This document shows, piece by piece, positions 1 through 8,938 of a stretch of 64,000 bases of DNA. The notes beneath the pieces are model-generated. The model was not told where the DNA came from. It ran no database searches and saw only the letters and a program-made list of their open reading frames with translations. The translations under genes and the position numbers were made by a program. The stretch comes from Leptospira saintgironsiae. GTDB taxonomy: Bacteria > Spirochaetota > Leptospiria > Leptospirales > Leptospiraceae. Positions within the stretch are counted from its first letter, which is position 1. Every line of letters begins with the position of its first letter. Location of the stretch: assembly GCF_002811765.1 (NCBI RefSeq), contig NZ_NPDR01000002.1:495328-559327 (forward strand), read 5' to 3'.

Positions 1-681
1 GAAAACTTGGATCTACCGTATCGTTTTTCCAGATATGCGATGGGAGAAGATTATCATTCTGTTCTTCGTAAAAAAGCTTCTGGCTTATTAGAATTTTTAA
101 AGAAGAAGTTTCCGAATCAAAAATTCAGACAGGGAGTGGACTCTCTTCCTGTACCTGAAAAAATTTTAGCAAGAGAAGCAGGCCTCGGTTGGATCGGAAA
201 AAATACAAATCTAATCCATGAAGAATACGGATCCTTTTTCTTTATTAGTTTAATTTTTACGGACCTTCCTCTCAGTTTTGTTTCCATCCAAGCAAAAGAC
301 AGATGTGGAACTTGCAGGGCTTGTATAGATTCCTGTCCAACCGGTGCATTGGAGCCTTACAAAATTGATGCCCGAAAATGTATCTCTTATAAAACGATAG
401 AAGATAGATCTGAGAATGTGGACTCATTACATGGCTGGATATACGGCTGTGATATTTGCCAAGAAATCTGTCCTTGGAATGGAGTCAAAGCACGTAAGAA
501 GGGATGGAAAACAGAGATAGGTGAATTTAAGATCCGAGATCTATTCAAAAAAGAAAATCTCTCGGATCTGGATGAGAAAGAATTCAAAATGTATTTTCAG
601 GACTCTGCAGTGAGTAGGATCTCTTACAAACAGATGAAAAGAAATTTAAGTGTTTGGGAAAGAGATTCTTCCAAATCTTGA
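1..681 (+). CDS. queG: epoxyqueuosine reductase QueG, 5'-truncated by window edge
   Basis: QueG is the cobalamin- and iron-sulfur-dependent reductase that converts epoxyqueuosine to queuosine in tRNA, the last step of queuosine synthesis. The reading frame is open from base 1, so the N-terminal part of a roughly 350-residue protein lies outside the window. Visible are a ferredoxin-like cluster motif (CGTCRACIDSCPTGAL), then CISYKTIE and GCDICQEICPW, the two 4Fe-4S cysteine sets typical of the family. The internal TTG at base 7 is not a start. The 3' end overlaps the convergent membrane-protein gene by 36 bases. The identification rests on the motif order and is secure. Confidence 0.93.
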   Translation, partial: ENLDLPYRFSRYAMGEDYHSVLRKKASGLLEFLKKKFPNQKFRQGVDSLPVPEKILAREAGLGWIGKNTNLIHEEYGSFFFISLIFTDLPLSFVSIQAKDRCGTCRACIDSCPTGALEPYKIDARKCISYKTIEDRSENVDSLHGWIYGCDICQEICPWNGVKARKKGWKTEIGEFKIRDLFKKENLSDLDEKEFKMYFQDSAVSRISYKQMKRNLSVWERDSSKS

Positions 682-1341
682 AGACAGAAGTTTATCTATT
701 AACGCTAAAAATCCTGCGATCAATAAAAACAAAACGAAAATCCCTACAATATTTATCATAACTCCTGAATAACCTAAACGGGGAACATCCATAATATTAT
801 AAGGATACCATTCCATAATGGCACCTCTTGCCAAAGTGAATATTGCATAAGCTATCGGAAGAATAGCAGCTAATAATACTCTGCGAAGAGTTACAGTTTT
901 TGCAGGTCCAAATATGATCCAACCGACCACCGCAATTATGGGAGCGATATCATGTTCTAAGTGACTTGCAGTGTCCGCAATAATATCGTTCTTTGGAACG
1001 GTTTGAAGTACGAAGTTAAAAACGATCCCAGTGATCGTAATATCTATTATTCCAATCAAACGCCAAATATGAAAATTAGAAGAAGTGCGCTCTAAATTTA
1101 ATGTTAGAAGGAGTGTAGTAAGCCCTAAGATTAAGTTGGACTGAGTTGTAAAAAATGAAAATTGATTTAGTAAACTATCAAATCCTGGGCCGAATGTACG
1201 AGTAAAACCTGCGTTTGGCGGAAGAGAGGATTGATGATGATAGGCATACCAAAGTTCTAATAGAACTCCTACAAAACAAATAAGAGCAGTGGAAGCGAAT
1301 ACTAAGCGGGCCAGAGTGAAATTGAGTTTAGAAGTTTGCAT
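646..1341 (-). CDS. Pr6Pr-like integral membrane protein
   Basis: A 231-residue polytopic membrane protein with about six hydrophobic segments and no signal peptide distinct from the first segment. The pattern (long extracytoplasmic loop after TM1, FFTTQSNLIL at the start of TM2, a His in SHLEHD) resembles the Pr6Pr/FAR-17a/AIG1-like membrane family, whose bacterial members have no established reaction. It lies 49 bases downstream of the broken AraC regulator on the same strand and may share its transcript. Its stop lies inside the 3' end of queG. Family placement is from memory of the pattern and is moderate. Confidence 0.7.
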   Translation of the reverse strand: MQTSKLNFTLARLVFASTALICFVGVLLELWYAYHHQSSLPPNAGFTRTFGPGFDSLLNQFSFFTTQSNLILGLTTLLLTLNLERTSSNFHIWRLIGIIDITITGIVFNFVLQTVPKNDIIADTASHLEHDIAPIIAVVGWIIFGPAKTVTLRRVLLAAILPIAYAIFTLARGAIMEWYPYNIMDVPRLGYSGVMINIVGIFVLFLLIAGFLALIDKLLSSRFGRISFPNT

Positions 1342-1390
1342 TTGATTATATCTCAGTTCAGAAAAACAGATCGCTGGATTTTTATGAGTT

Positions 1391-2281
1391 TCAGTATCTC
1401 GTCAATGCAATTTTTTCTCTTACGTTAGAAGCGTCTCGAATCGGAGAATCGCCGAAAAATCTGGAATATTCTCGATTGAATTGAGTTACACTTTCGTATC
1501 CCACTTCAAATGCGGCGCGTGATGCGGAATAAGCACTATGGACTAAAAGTTTTCTCGCTTCAAGTAATCTAAGTTGTTTTTGGAATTGGATGGGGCTTAG
1601 TCCAGTGATCTGTTTGAATTGTCTATGAAATGTGGTAACGCCTAATCTTGACTTTGCCGCCAAACGTTTGATTTCCATGGATGTTGTATAATTTTCTCGG
1701 ATCCATCTAATCGCAGGATATATGCTCGGGCCTTTTCCTTGGGACTGGCAGAATTTTCTTAAACGCCATCCTTGAGGACCAATAAGAGTTCTATATAAGA
1801 TTTCTCTTTCGTATATAGGCGCAAGTGCCGGAATATGTTCAGGAGTTTTTAAAAGACGAAGCATTCTGACCCAAGCTTCTAAAAACTCAATGGAAGCTTC
1901 ACATGCAACGAACTCGTTGTCCGCATTTTCTTCGGAAGGATCTTTTGGAAGATCATTTAATAAATTTAGAATGGAGTCTTGGTCCAATTCAAGACCTAAC
2001 GAAATGTAAGGTCCGTTCTTACCTTGTTGCACTTTTCCTGTGGCAGGTATATCTGCTTAAATAATGAAGTAAGAAGGCGCTTTTAATTCGATTGTTTGCT
2101 CTCCTATAGAGATTGTCTTACCACCTTGCACAACTAATCCGATCATGGGCTCATAGACAGCCGCAAGTTGGTATTCGGATACTTCTCCCTTTATGAGTAA
2201 TACTTTTGGAAGTTCCGTCTTGGTTGGTTTTGTGGTAGCCTGAATTGTAAGTTCAGCAATCTCTTTTAAGATTTCCTTCAT
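1391..2281 (-). pseudogene. AraC-family regulator interrupted by one in-frame stop
   Basis: Read through, this is a 296-residue AraC-type regulator: an AraC_N-type sensor region followed by a C-terminal double helix-turn-helix (about the last 100 residues, with FEVGYESVTQFNREYSRFFG). The frame is broken only by TAA on the minus strand at 2057-2059. The residues on both sides (APSYFII before, ADIPATGK after) are contiguous in the same frame, so this is a point nonsense change, for example TCA to TAA, not a frameshift. A GTG at 2030-2032 could restart translation and give a 213-residue piece carrying the DNA-binding domain. It is divergent from the SDR gene at 2439, the usual arrangement for regulator and target. 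A sequencing error is the main alternative. Confidence 0.8.
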
Positions 2282-2438
2282 TTTATATAAGAATACAACA
2301 GAACCATATTTTCTAAAGCTAAATTCTGAGAATATTTAAATTTAATAATGGTGAGGTATAATTAGGCAATCAATCGGCATGATCGGATCTTTACGATATT
2401 TATAAAATCTTCTACTATATAATGTATTGGAGGACGTT

Positions 2439-3191
2439 ATGAAAATTGCAATCGTCACAGGAGCAAGTAACGGGATCGGTAAAAACACCGCGATCGAATT
2501 AGGAAAAAGAGGGATTGGTGTGATCGTTACTTATCATTCGGATAAGGAAGGTGCAGAAGAAGTTGTAAAGGAAATAGGGAAGAATGGATCCAAGGCTGTT
2601 AGCCTTAAATTGGATCTAAGCCAAAAGTCTTCTTTCGAAAGTTTCACTGAGCTTGTAAAAAAGAACCTGGAAGAGATTTGGAAAAGAAAAACTTTTGATT
2701 ACTTGGTAAATAACGGAGGTGTCGGGGGAGGTATGCCTTTCACAGAGATTACGGAAGAATATTTCGATCAAATACTGAATACGAATTTTAAAGGACCATT
2801 TTTCTTAACACAACAACTCGTTAGATTTATAGAAGATAATGGAAGAATAGTAAATACATCCAGTTCTTCCAGTCACGGATCTTTTGTAGGATACTCAGCA
2901 TACGGCGCTTCTAAAGCCGCATTAACTTCTTGGACCAAGTATCTGGCAAAAGAACTTTCTCCTAGAAAGATCAGAGTGAATTCAGTTTCTCCTGGCCCAA
3001 CCCATACGAACCTTGGAGGAGGCGCATTTGATAAATATCCGGAATATATCCAACCGTTAGCGGATCAGACTGCATTGGGAAGAATTGGAAGTCCAGATGA
3101 TATCGCGAAGGTAATTGTAAATCTGTTATCGGATGAATTCTCCTGGGTGACTGCTCAAGACTTAGAGGTTTCCGGAGGATATTTGCTCTAA
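2439..3191 (+). CDS. short-chain dehydrogenase/reductase (SDR)
   Basis: A 250-residue classical SDR oxidoreductase using NAD(P)H, cytoplasmic, substrate unknown. The cofactor motif TGASNGIG lies near the N-terminus, followed by NNGGVGGG (NAG-like motif), a catalytic Ser in the SSSSSHG stretch and YGASK (Tyr/Lys). The C-terminal VSGGYLL is typical of FabG-like proteins. The start chosen is the ATG at 2439, because a GGAGG ribosome site lies at 2429-2433 and would be inside the gene if the in-frame TTG at 2427 were used. The divergent AraC remnant upstream suggests it was, or is, regulated by that gene. Confidence 0.9.
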   Translation: MKIAIVTGASNGIGKNTAIELGKRGIGVIVTYHSDKEGAEEVVKEIGKNGSKAVSLKLDLSQKSSFESFTELVKKNLEEIWKRKTFDYLVNNGGVGGGMPFTEITEEYFDQILNTNFKGPFFLTQQLVRFIEDNGRIVNTSSSSSHGSFVGYSAYGASKAALTSWTKYLAKELSPRKIRVNSVSPGPTHTNLGGGAFDKYPEYIQPLADQTALGRIGSPDDIAKVIVNLLSDEFSWVTAQDLEVSGGYLL

Positions 3192-3219
3192 AGTGACAAG
3201 TAGATTTTTAAGATCACGT

Positions 3220-3235
3220 TGTAGGAGCTCCTACA
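3220..3235. repeat. 16-bp perfect palindrome, copy 1
   Basis: TGTAGGAGCTCCTACA, 8+8 perfect. Related copies are at 3415-3430 and 63929-63944, with a shorter variant at 56935-56948. All are intergenic. Confidence 0.8.
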
Positions 3236-3414
3236 TGGTTGCTGGGCAGAATGTGCTTGCTGGTTTGAGTTTTTTGTGATAAGTCGGTGACCGACATACG
3301 GAGGTCAACCGAGCGTAAAGATAAGACAGCGTGAAGAGATTGGACCGAAGTTTTGCAATGGGTACCACCGCCCAGCCCCCACCCAGTAAAGGGTGGGGAG
3401 ACCTCGCTCAATTT

Positions 3415-3430
3415 TGTAGGAATTCCAACA
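3415..3430. repeat. 16-bp near-palindrome, copy 2
   Basis: TGTAGGAATTCCAACA, one mismatched pair. It is 58 bases before the mutY start and belongs to the same family as the palindrome at 3220. Confidence 0.75.
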
Positions 3431-3487
3431 AATTCACTTCGAAAACTCCTTTTCTCCCTGGAGTAAAAGGCTTGGATAGTCAGATAC

Positions 3488-4618
3488 ATGCGCGCGGGTC
3501 TGAAACAAAAGGAAACCGATCTTCTGACCTACGAATTCGATCCTAAAACGAATTTAAAACTTAGAAATTGGTTCGTTCAAGAAAAAAGAGATCTGGCATT
3601 TCGAAAAAATAGAACTCCTTATTCAACTTGGGTGAGTGAGATTATGCTGCAACAAACGAGAGTAGCAGCAATGCTTCCTCTTTACGAAAAGTTTATGCGT
3701 AGATTTCCAAAACCGGAAGATCTTGCAATCGCGGAAGAAGAGGAAGTATTTCGCTATTGGCAAGGACTTGGTTACTATTCCAGAGCTAAAAATCTTTTGG
3801 CTGGAGTTCAAAAATTAGTGAACGAGTTTGGTGGAAAATTTCCAAAAACTTTGGAAGATGCTCTTTCTCTTCCTGGTGTAGGTCCTTATACAGCTCGTGC
3901 AATTCTTTCAATTTCTTATAATTTACCTTTTGCTGTTTTAGATGGGAACGCAAAAAGAGTCCTCTCTCGTTTGGTGTTATTCAAAGAATCTGGACCCAAA
4001 GCAGATCCAACGTTACAAAGGATAGCAGATTCATTTTTGAATCTTGAATTTTCTGGAGACCATAACGAAGCAGTAATGGAATTAGGCGCTCGCATCTGTA
4101 TTCCAAAACCCTTATGTAAAGAATGTCCTCTTCAGAATGATTGTTTGGCTTACCAAAATGGTGTCCAAGAAAGTATTCCGGAGATAGAAAAGAAAAAGAA
4201 AGAAATCCTTTTAAATATCCGTTTTTATATTCTAAAAACAAAACAAGGAATACTCCTTATTCGTTATCCTGAGAGAAGATTTTTTAAAACAATCTATTCT
4301 TTGCCTTTTTCCTTCGAAGGCAAAAATCCTTATGAGGCAGATCCTGTTTTAGATTGGGGTTTAAAACCAACTGACCTTGGGATCAAATTTAAACATACAA
4401 TCACACATCATAAGATCCAAGGTTTTGTTTCTGAAACTGAATTGGATCCAAAATCAGAAAAGAAGATCCTGGAAAATTTTCGCAAGATTCGCCCTTCTAT
4501 AGAGATCAAATATTGTAATTGGAAAAACTTGGAGACCGAGTTTCCTTCTTCCATAGCAAAAAAGATCAAACAAACCCTGGCAAAAGACGGAGCTGTTCTG
4601 CCTGGTTTAGAAAATTAA
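3488..4618 (+). CDS. mutY: A/G-specific adenine DNA glycosylase MutY
   Basis: MutY removes adenine mispaired with 8-oxoguanine. The 376-residue protein has the N-terminal helical domain (STWVSEIMLQQTRV), the helix-hairpin-helix LPGVGPYTARA, the catalytic Asp region (VLDGNAKRVLSR) and a C-terminal cluster loop plus NUDIX-like domain. The four cluster cysteines are in CIPKPLCKECPLQNDC, giving spacing C-X5-C-X2-C-X5-C. The usual first spacing is X6, so this loop is one residue shorter. The ATG at 3488 has only a weak ribosome site. It heads a plus-strand run with the UbiD-like gene 20 bases downstream and hldD after it. Confidence 0.94.
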   Translation: MRAGLKQKETDLLTYEFDPKTNLKLRNWFVQEKRDLAFRKNRTPYSTWVSEIMLQQTRVAAMLPLYEKFMRRFPKPEDLAIAEEEEVFRYWQGLGYYSRAKNLLAGVQKLVNEFGGKFPKTLEDALSLPGVGPYTARAILSISYNLPFAVLDGNAKRVLSRLVLFKESGPKADPTLQRIADSFLNLEFSGDHNEAVMELGARICIPKPLCKECPLQNDCLAYQNGVQESIPEIEKKKKEILLNIRFYILKTKQGILLIRYPERRFFKTIYSLPFSFEGKNPYEADPVLDWGLKPTDLGIKFKHTITHHKIQGFVSETELDPKSEKKILENFRKIRPSIEIKYCNWKNLETEFPSSIAKKIKQTLAKDGAVLPGLEN

Positions 4619-4638
4619 ACACATATAAAAGGAATACT

Positions 4639-6396
4639 ATGAGCATTCGATCCACTTCAGAATTTGTAAAAGAACTTTCTAAAAAAGGAGAACTTTTGGA
4701 GATCAGAGAAGAAGTGGATCCTATTTTGGAGATTGCAGAGATCCAGAGAAGGGTAGTTGCCAAAAGAGGACCAGCACTTCTATTTTCGAATGTAAAAGGA
4801 TCCAAATTTTCCGTAGCGACGAATCTATACGGATCTGAAGCCCGGATCAAGGTCGCGTTCGGAGAAGATCCGGAAAAGTTTATTCAGAAAATCGCATATA
4901 CTGCAAAACATCTAATGCCTCCTACTCCTAAAAAAGTATGGGAAGCAAGATCTCTCGCCTGGACTGCTTTGAAAGTAGGGCTAAAGAAAGTAAGTAGGGC
5001 TCCAATTCTTGATTCGGAGTTGCAGAGTATTGAAGAGTTGCCTGCTTTAAAATCTTGGCCCAAGGATGCAGCAAGATTTATCACATTACCTTTGGTATAT
5101 ACAGAAAGTCCCAAAACCGGAAAAGGAAATTTGGGAATGTATCGGATCCAATTCCACGAGCCTAAACTCACAGGGATGCATATACAGATCCATAGAGGTG
5201 GAGGATTTCATTATTCTGAGGCGGAAGCAGAAGGTAATGCACTGCCTGCACATATCTATGTAGGAGGTCCACCCGCTCTCACAATTTCTGCAGTGGCACC
5301 GTTGCCGGAAGAGATAAGTGAATTCCTTCTCGCCTCACTTTTATTAGGTGAAAGATTAAAAGTAGTAAAAAACAAAAAGATCAGTTCGCTTCCGATCGTT
5401 GCAGACGCTGATTTTGCATTAATAGGAAAAATTCCACCTAAGATCAGAAGACCAGAAGGTCCATTCGGAGATCATTACGGATATTATGCTTTAAAACATG
5501 ATTATCCAGTATTCGAAATAGATAAAATTTACGCTCGTAAGGATGCAATCTGGCCTGCAACGGTTGTAGGACGTCCTCCACAAGAAGATCATTGGATTGC
5601 GGAATATTTACAACATCTACTATCCCCCATGTTCACGATCGTAATGCCTCAGGTAAAAGGGATTTGGGCATATGAAGAATCCGGAGTGCATTCTTTAGCA
5701 GCAGCAATAGTAAAAGAAAGATACAAAAAAGAAGCATTCATGGGTGCTCTTAGAATTTTGGGAGAAGGACAATTATCTCTTACTAAATTTCTGATCGTGA
5801 CTGACCAAGATGTTCCTTTGATGGATTTTAAAACTACTTTCCTTGCAGCTCTGGAAAGATTCCAACCAGAAACCGACTTACATATATTCTCTAATATTTC
5901 TCAAGACACTTTGGATTATACAGGACCAAAAGTAAATGAAGGCAGTAAAGCTGTTCTACTAGGAGTTGGGCCTAAAACTCAAAAACTAAAACCTAAGATC
6001 ACTTCTAATATTAAAAATTCTAAATTCAAAAATCCGAAAGTATATTGCCCTGGAGTTTTGGTAGTTTCCGGACCAAAATATAAAAAAGGAGACGGAGTTT
6101 TAGAAACACTTCGTAAAGAAGCAATTACCCAAGGATTTTTATTCGTATTCTTAGTAGATAATTCAGAAGAAGCAACAAAATCAGATCATGACTTTATTTG
6201 GAATGTATTCACTCGATTTGAGCCCGCCGCAGATATCTACGGAGATTCGAAAGTGATTCGTAATCATATTTCTTTCCAAGGTCCAATCTTAGTGGATGCA
6301 AGATTAAAAACTTGGTATCCATCTGTTCTGGAAGAAGATCCTAAAATCTCCAAACAAGTGGAGAATAGATTTGGTAGACTTTTGGATTCAATTTAG
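4639..6396 (+). CDS. UbiD-family prenylated-FMN decarboxylase
   Basis: A 585-residue UbiD-superfamily decarboxylase. The family uses prenylated FMN to decarboxylate aromatic or unsaturated acids, often in ubiquinone or menaquinone synthesis. The N-terminus MSIRSTSEFVKELSKKGELL and the core GPFGDHYGYYALKHDYPVF are typical. The length fits the longer menaquinone-pathway type better than E. coli UbiD (about 500 residues), but the substrate cannot be read from sequence. The start is the ATG at 4639, because the longer frame from 4519 lies inside mutY. It is co-directional with mutY and hldD. No UbiX partner is in the window. Confidence 0.85.
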   Translation: MSIRSTSEFVKELSKKGELLEIREEVDPILEIAEIQRRVVAKRGPALLFSNVKGSKFSVATNLYGSEARIKVAFGEDPEKFIQKIAYTAKHLMPPTPKKVWEARSLAWTALKVGLKKVSRAPILDSELQSIEELPALKSWPKDAARFITLPLVYTESPKTGKGNLGMYRIQFHEPKLTGMHIQIHRGGGFHYSEAEAEGNALPAHIYVGGPPALTISAVAPLPEEISEFLLASLLLGERLKVVKNKKISSLPIVADADFALIGKIPPKIRRPEGPFGDHYGYYALKHDYPVFEIDKIYARKDAIWPATVVGRPPQEDHWIAEYLQHLLSPMFTIVMPQVKGIWAYEESGVHSLAAAIVKERYKKEAFMGALRILGEGQLSLTKFLIVTDQDVPLMDFKTTFLAALERFQPETDLHIFSNISQDTLDYTGPKVNEGSKAVLLGVGPKTQKLKPKITSNIKNSKFKNPKVYCPGVLVVSGPKYKKGDGVLETLRKEAITQGFLFVFLVDNSEEATKSDHDFIWNVFTRFEPAADIYGDSKVIRNHISFQGPILVDARLKTWYPSVLEEDPKISKQVENRFGRLLDSI

Positions 6397-6408
6397 GTAA
6401 ATGGAAGA

Positions 6409-7374
6409 ATGGGAATGAAACGAGTAATCGTTACCGGCGGAGCCGGACTGATAGGAAGTAATATAGTTAGACTTTTAAACGAGCAAGGGATTTCAGATAT
6501 CCTTGTGGTAGACCATTTGGGTACTTCTTCTAAATGGAAAAACCTAAGAGGTTTGGAATATTCTGATTATTTAGAAAAAGAAGAATTCCTGGAAAAAATA
6601 CAAACCACAGATATTCTAAAAGATTATTCTCATATCTTTCATTTGGGAGCTTGTTCTTCCACAACTGAGACTGACGCTTCTTATCTGATCCGAAATAATT
6701 ATGAATATACTAAGATCCTAGCAGAAGAGTCTCTTCGCAGAAAAATACATTTCTTATATGCTTCTTCTGCAGCCACATACGGAGAGGGGCAATTCGGATA
6801 CGATGATAAGGCTCCGATCCATCCACTCAAACCTTTGAATATGTATGGATATTCTAAACATATGTTTGATCTATACGCCTTAAGAAAAGGTTTCTTAGAT
6901 AAGATCACAGGAGTAAAATACTTCAATATATTCGGATTTGGAGAGGCTCATAAGGGAGACATGAGATCAGTAGTATTAAAAGGATACGAACAGATCTCTT
7001 CCGAAGGAAAACTGAAATTATTCAAGTCCTATCGTCCAGATTATAAGGATGGGGAACAAAAAAGGGACTTCTTGTACGTAAAAGACGCTGCCAAGATCAG
7101 CCTATTCCTTTTAGAAAATCGTAAATTCGGTTTATATAATGTGGGAAGAGGGCAAGCAGAAACCTGGAATTCACTCGCTTCTGCATTATTTACAGCTTTA
7201 GGAAAGCCGGAAAATATAGAATATATGGAAATGCCTGAAAGCCTAAAGGCAAAATACCAATATTATACAAAGGCAGAGACCCAAAAACTGATCTCGAGTG
7301 GTTACAAAGAAGGATTTACTGATTTGAAGACCGCGATTGCGGATTACGTGGATCTGTTAAGAAAAGAAGATTAA
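6409..7374 (+). CDS. hldD: ADP-L-glycero-D-manno-heptose 6-epimerase
   Basis: HldD (RfaD) epimerises ADP-heptose for the LPS inner core. The 321-residue extended-SDR protein has the nucleotide motif TGGAGLIGSN, the family-specific ILVVDHLG segment, SSAATYGEG, and the catalytic pair in YGYSK. The ATG at 6409 and another at 6415 are both possible starts. The second places RVIVTGG closer to the N-terminus, as is usual. The gene starts 12 bases after the UbiD-like gene, so co-transcription is likely. Confidence 0.9.
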   Translation: MGMKRVIVTGGAGLIGSNIVRLLNEQGISDILVVDHLGTSSKWKNLRGLEYSDYLEKEEFLEKIQTTDILKDYSHIFHLGACSSTTETDASYLIRNNYEYTKILAEESLRRKIHFLYASSAATYGEGQFGYDDKAPIHPLKPLNMYGYSKHMFDLYALRKGFLDKITGVKYFNIFGFGEAHKGDMRSVVLKGYEQISSEGKLKLFKSYRPDYKDGEQKRDFLYVKDAAKISLFLLENRKFGLYNVGRGQAETWNSLASALFTALGKPENIEYMEMPESLKAKYQYYTKAETQKLISSGYKEGFTDLKTAIADYVDLLRKED

Positions 7375-7410
7375 TAAAGGGGTCCCTTTAGAACCCCCCA
7401 CAGCTATTGA

Positions 7411-7713
7411 TTACCTAGAAAAGATCTGAAGTAAAGATTTTGCGAATGCTTTGAATTTTGCGTCTTTGATAGAGTAGAATACTTGGTTAGAAACTTTCTT
7501 GCTTCCTAAGTATCCTGCTTCTTTCATTTTGCTAAGGTGTTGGGAAGCAGCTGATTGGCTGATACCAAGTGCGTCTACAAGTTCTCCTACGCTGTGCTCT
7601 TTTTTAGAAAGATGGAGAAGGATTTTTAATCTATCAGGATGAGCTACTGCTTTAAGTCCGCGGATAGTAGAATCCAGATGAGTTTTTTTAATGTCTAACT
7701 TTTGGGCTGCCAT
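7411..7713 (-). CDS. ArsR-family winged-helix regulator
   Basis: A 100-residue DNA-binding protein with the ArsR winged-helix core: AHPDRLKILLHLS, recognition helix SQSAASQHLSKMKEAG, wing VSNQVFYSI. It has no cysteine at all, so the classical thiol metal site of ArsR and CadC is absent and a metal-sensing role is not supported. Its target is not evident; the 454 bases upstream hold no gene. It ends close to the 3' end of the convergent hldD, with a weak GGGGT/ACCCC hairpin between them (about 7379-7400). Confidence 0.9.
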   Translation of the reverse strand: MAAQKLDIKKTHLDSTIRGLKAVAHPDRLKILLHLSKKEHSVGELVDALGISQSAASQHLSKMKEAGYLGSKKVSNQVFYSIKDAKFKAFAKSLLQIFSR

Positions 7714-8162
7714 AATCTGCCTTCTGTTGTATTTGAATCCACTCTAACATAACCTTTGAAATTTACAAGGATTTCCGAAAAGTATCTCTATTTTTTGTAA
7801 AATTAGAAATCATGTAAATTATGATATAATTATGTAAATAAAATGGAAAATAATTTATTACCAATTGTAGATATAATAACCTCAAAGCTTAGATAATTTG
7901 AATATTATAACTTTCAATCCTTCGAATATTAGAACCCTCTTACGTTTAGAAGATCCCAAAAACTCAATATTCTAATTTAACAATAAACTAAATATGTACT
8001 ATTATAAAGTTCGAATTTGCCAGAATTCTAATTCAAGAAAACGTTTAGAAGAGTGAACAAACTTTTAGCCTAATCAAGATAGGCGAAACGAAATTATTAA
8101 AGGCAAAAGTGTGGAAGAATTAAGGAAAACTAATGGACTGAAGAAGGGAATAAAAGAAACAA
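7714..8162. other. AT-rich intergenic region without a gene
   Basis: No coding sequence, tRNA or known riboswitch seen. It contains an imperfect AT palindrome (AATTAT-GAT-ATAATT, 7817-7831) about 100 bases upstream of the ArsR start, and a 12-base direct repeat ACGTTTAGAAGA at 7942-7953 and 8041-8052. Either could be an operator, but the base composition makes chance matches likely. Confidence 0.5.
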
Positions 8163-8183
8163 AGGGGTCAAATTTTGACCCCT
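8163..8183 (-). terminator. terminator hairpin overlapping the SDR stop codon
   Basis: AGGGGTCAAA and TTTGACCCCT form a perfect 10-bp stem around one central base. On the minus strand it is followed by a T-rich stretch (TTTGTTTCTTTTA). The TGA stop of the SDR gene lies inside the stem. Confidence 0.7.
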
Positions 8184-8938
8184 CCGGAAATTTCCAAAAC
8201 GACTCCGTCTACCAGATCGTTTTGAGCGATGAATACCGCTGTGCTTGCAATTTCATCCGGTCTGCCTAATCTACCGATCGGGATCAGAGCTTCCCATTTT
8301 TTGAGAGCTTCCGGATTCATGTCTTTCATTACCATTTCAGTAGCGATGAATCCAGGAGCGATACCTGCGACTCTGATACCGTAACGACTGAGTTCCTTCG
8401 CCCATAACTTGGTCATTGCTGCGACACCCGCTTTTGCTGCGGAATAATTAGTTTGGCCTGGGTTACCATGCATAGAAACGGAAGCGATAGGGATGATTAC
8501 CCCTTTGGTACCGTTATTTACCATTTGAACCGCAGCTTCCCTACCTGTTAAGAATACTCCTGTCAAGTTCACATCGATTACTGCCTGCCATTCTGCCAAA
8601 GACATCTTGGATGCTACTTTACCAGTTTGTTTATCAGCCTTGATTAAGAGACCGTCTCTTAATATTCCGGCATTCAAAACTGCGATGTCCACAGAACCGA
8701 AAGCAGAAACCGCTTTTTCCATGAGTTCCTCAGCGTCTTTTTCCTTAGAAACGTCTGTTGGAACTGCAATTACCTTAGCGCCAAGCGCTTCGATCTCTTT
8801 TTTGGCTCCTGCAAGTTTCTCTTCGGAGATATCCGACAGAACGATATTGGCTCCCAATTTCGCAAAATGAAGGGCCATCTCTTTGCCTAAGCCTCCGGCA
8901 GAACCGGTGACTACGGCAGTCTTATTTGTGATTTCCAA
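8168..8938 (-). CDS. FabG-like short-chain dehydrogenase
   Basis: A 256-residue classical SDR with TGSAGGLG near the N-terminus, LNAGIL, catalytic Ser in IASVSMHG and NYSAAK (Tyr/Lys). The order and length resemble 3-oxoacyl-ACP reductase FabG, but many SDRs of unknown substrate look the same. Its start overlaps the end of the upstream ATPase-fold gene by 17 bases, so the two are probably translated together. A terminator hairpin overlaps the stop codon. Confidence 0.88.
   Translation of the reverse strand: MEITNKTAVVTGSAGGLGKEMALHFAKLGANIVLSDISEEKLAGAKKEIEALGAKVIAVPTDVSKEKDAEELMEKAVSAFGSVDIAVLNAGILRDGLLIKADKQTGKVASKMSLAEWQAVIDVNLTGVFLTGREAAVQMVNNGTKGVIIPIASVSMHGNPGQTNYSAAKAGVAAMTKLWAKELSRYGIRVAGIAPGFIATEMVMKDMNPEALKKWEALIPIGRLGRPDEIASTAVFIAQNDLVDGVVLEISGGVKI

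Larger units (their letters stand above)
3192..3487. repeat. palindrome-rich intergenic segment
   Basis: This 296-base gap holds four inverted repeats and no convincing gene. There is a perfect 16-bp palindrome TGTAGGAGCTCCTACA at 3220-3235. GTCGGTGACCGAC (6+1+6) is at 3283-3295. A GC-rich hairpin with 8-bp arms CCCCACCC and GGGTGGGG and a 6-base loop is at 3377-3398. A near-palindrome TGTAGGAATTCCAACA is at 3415-3430. Overlapping open frames on both strands here look like noise. The two related 16-mers flank the others, as in a small non-autonomous repeat element, but I see no target-site duplication. Confidence 0.6.

Noticed and set aside
3214..3546. Overlapping open frames on both strands in the gap before mutY
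   Set aside because: They run through palindromes, lack ribosome sites, and show no protein-like pattern.
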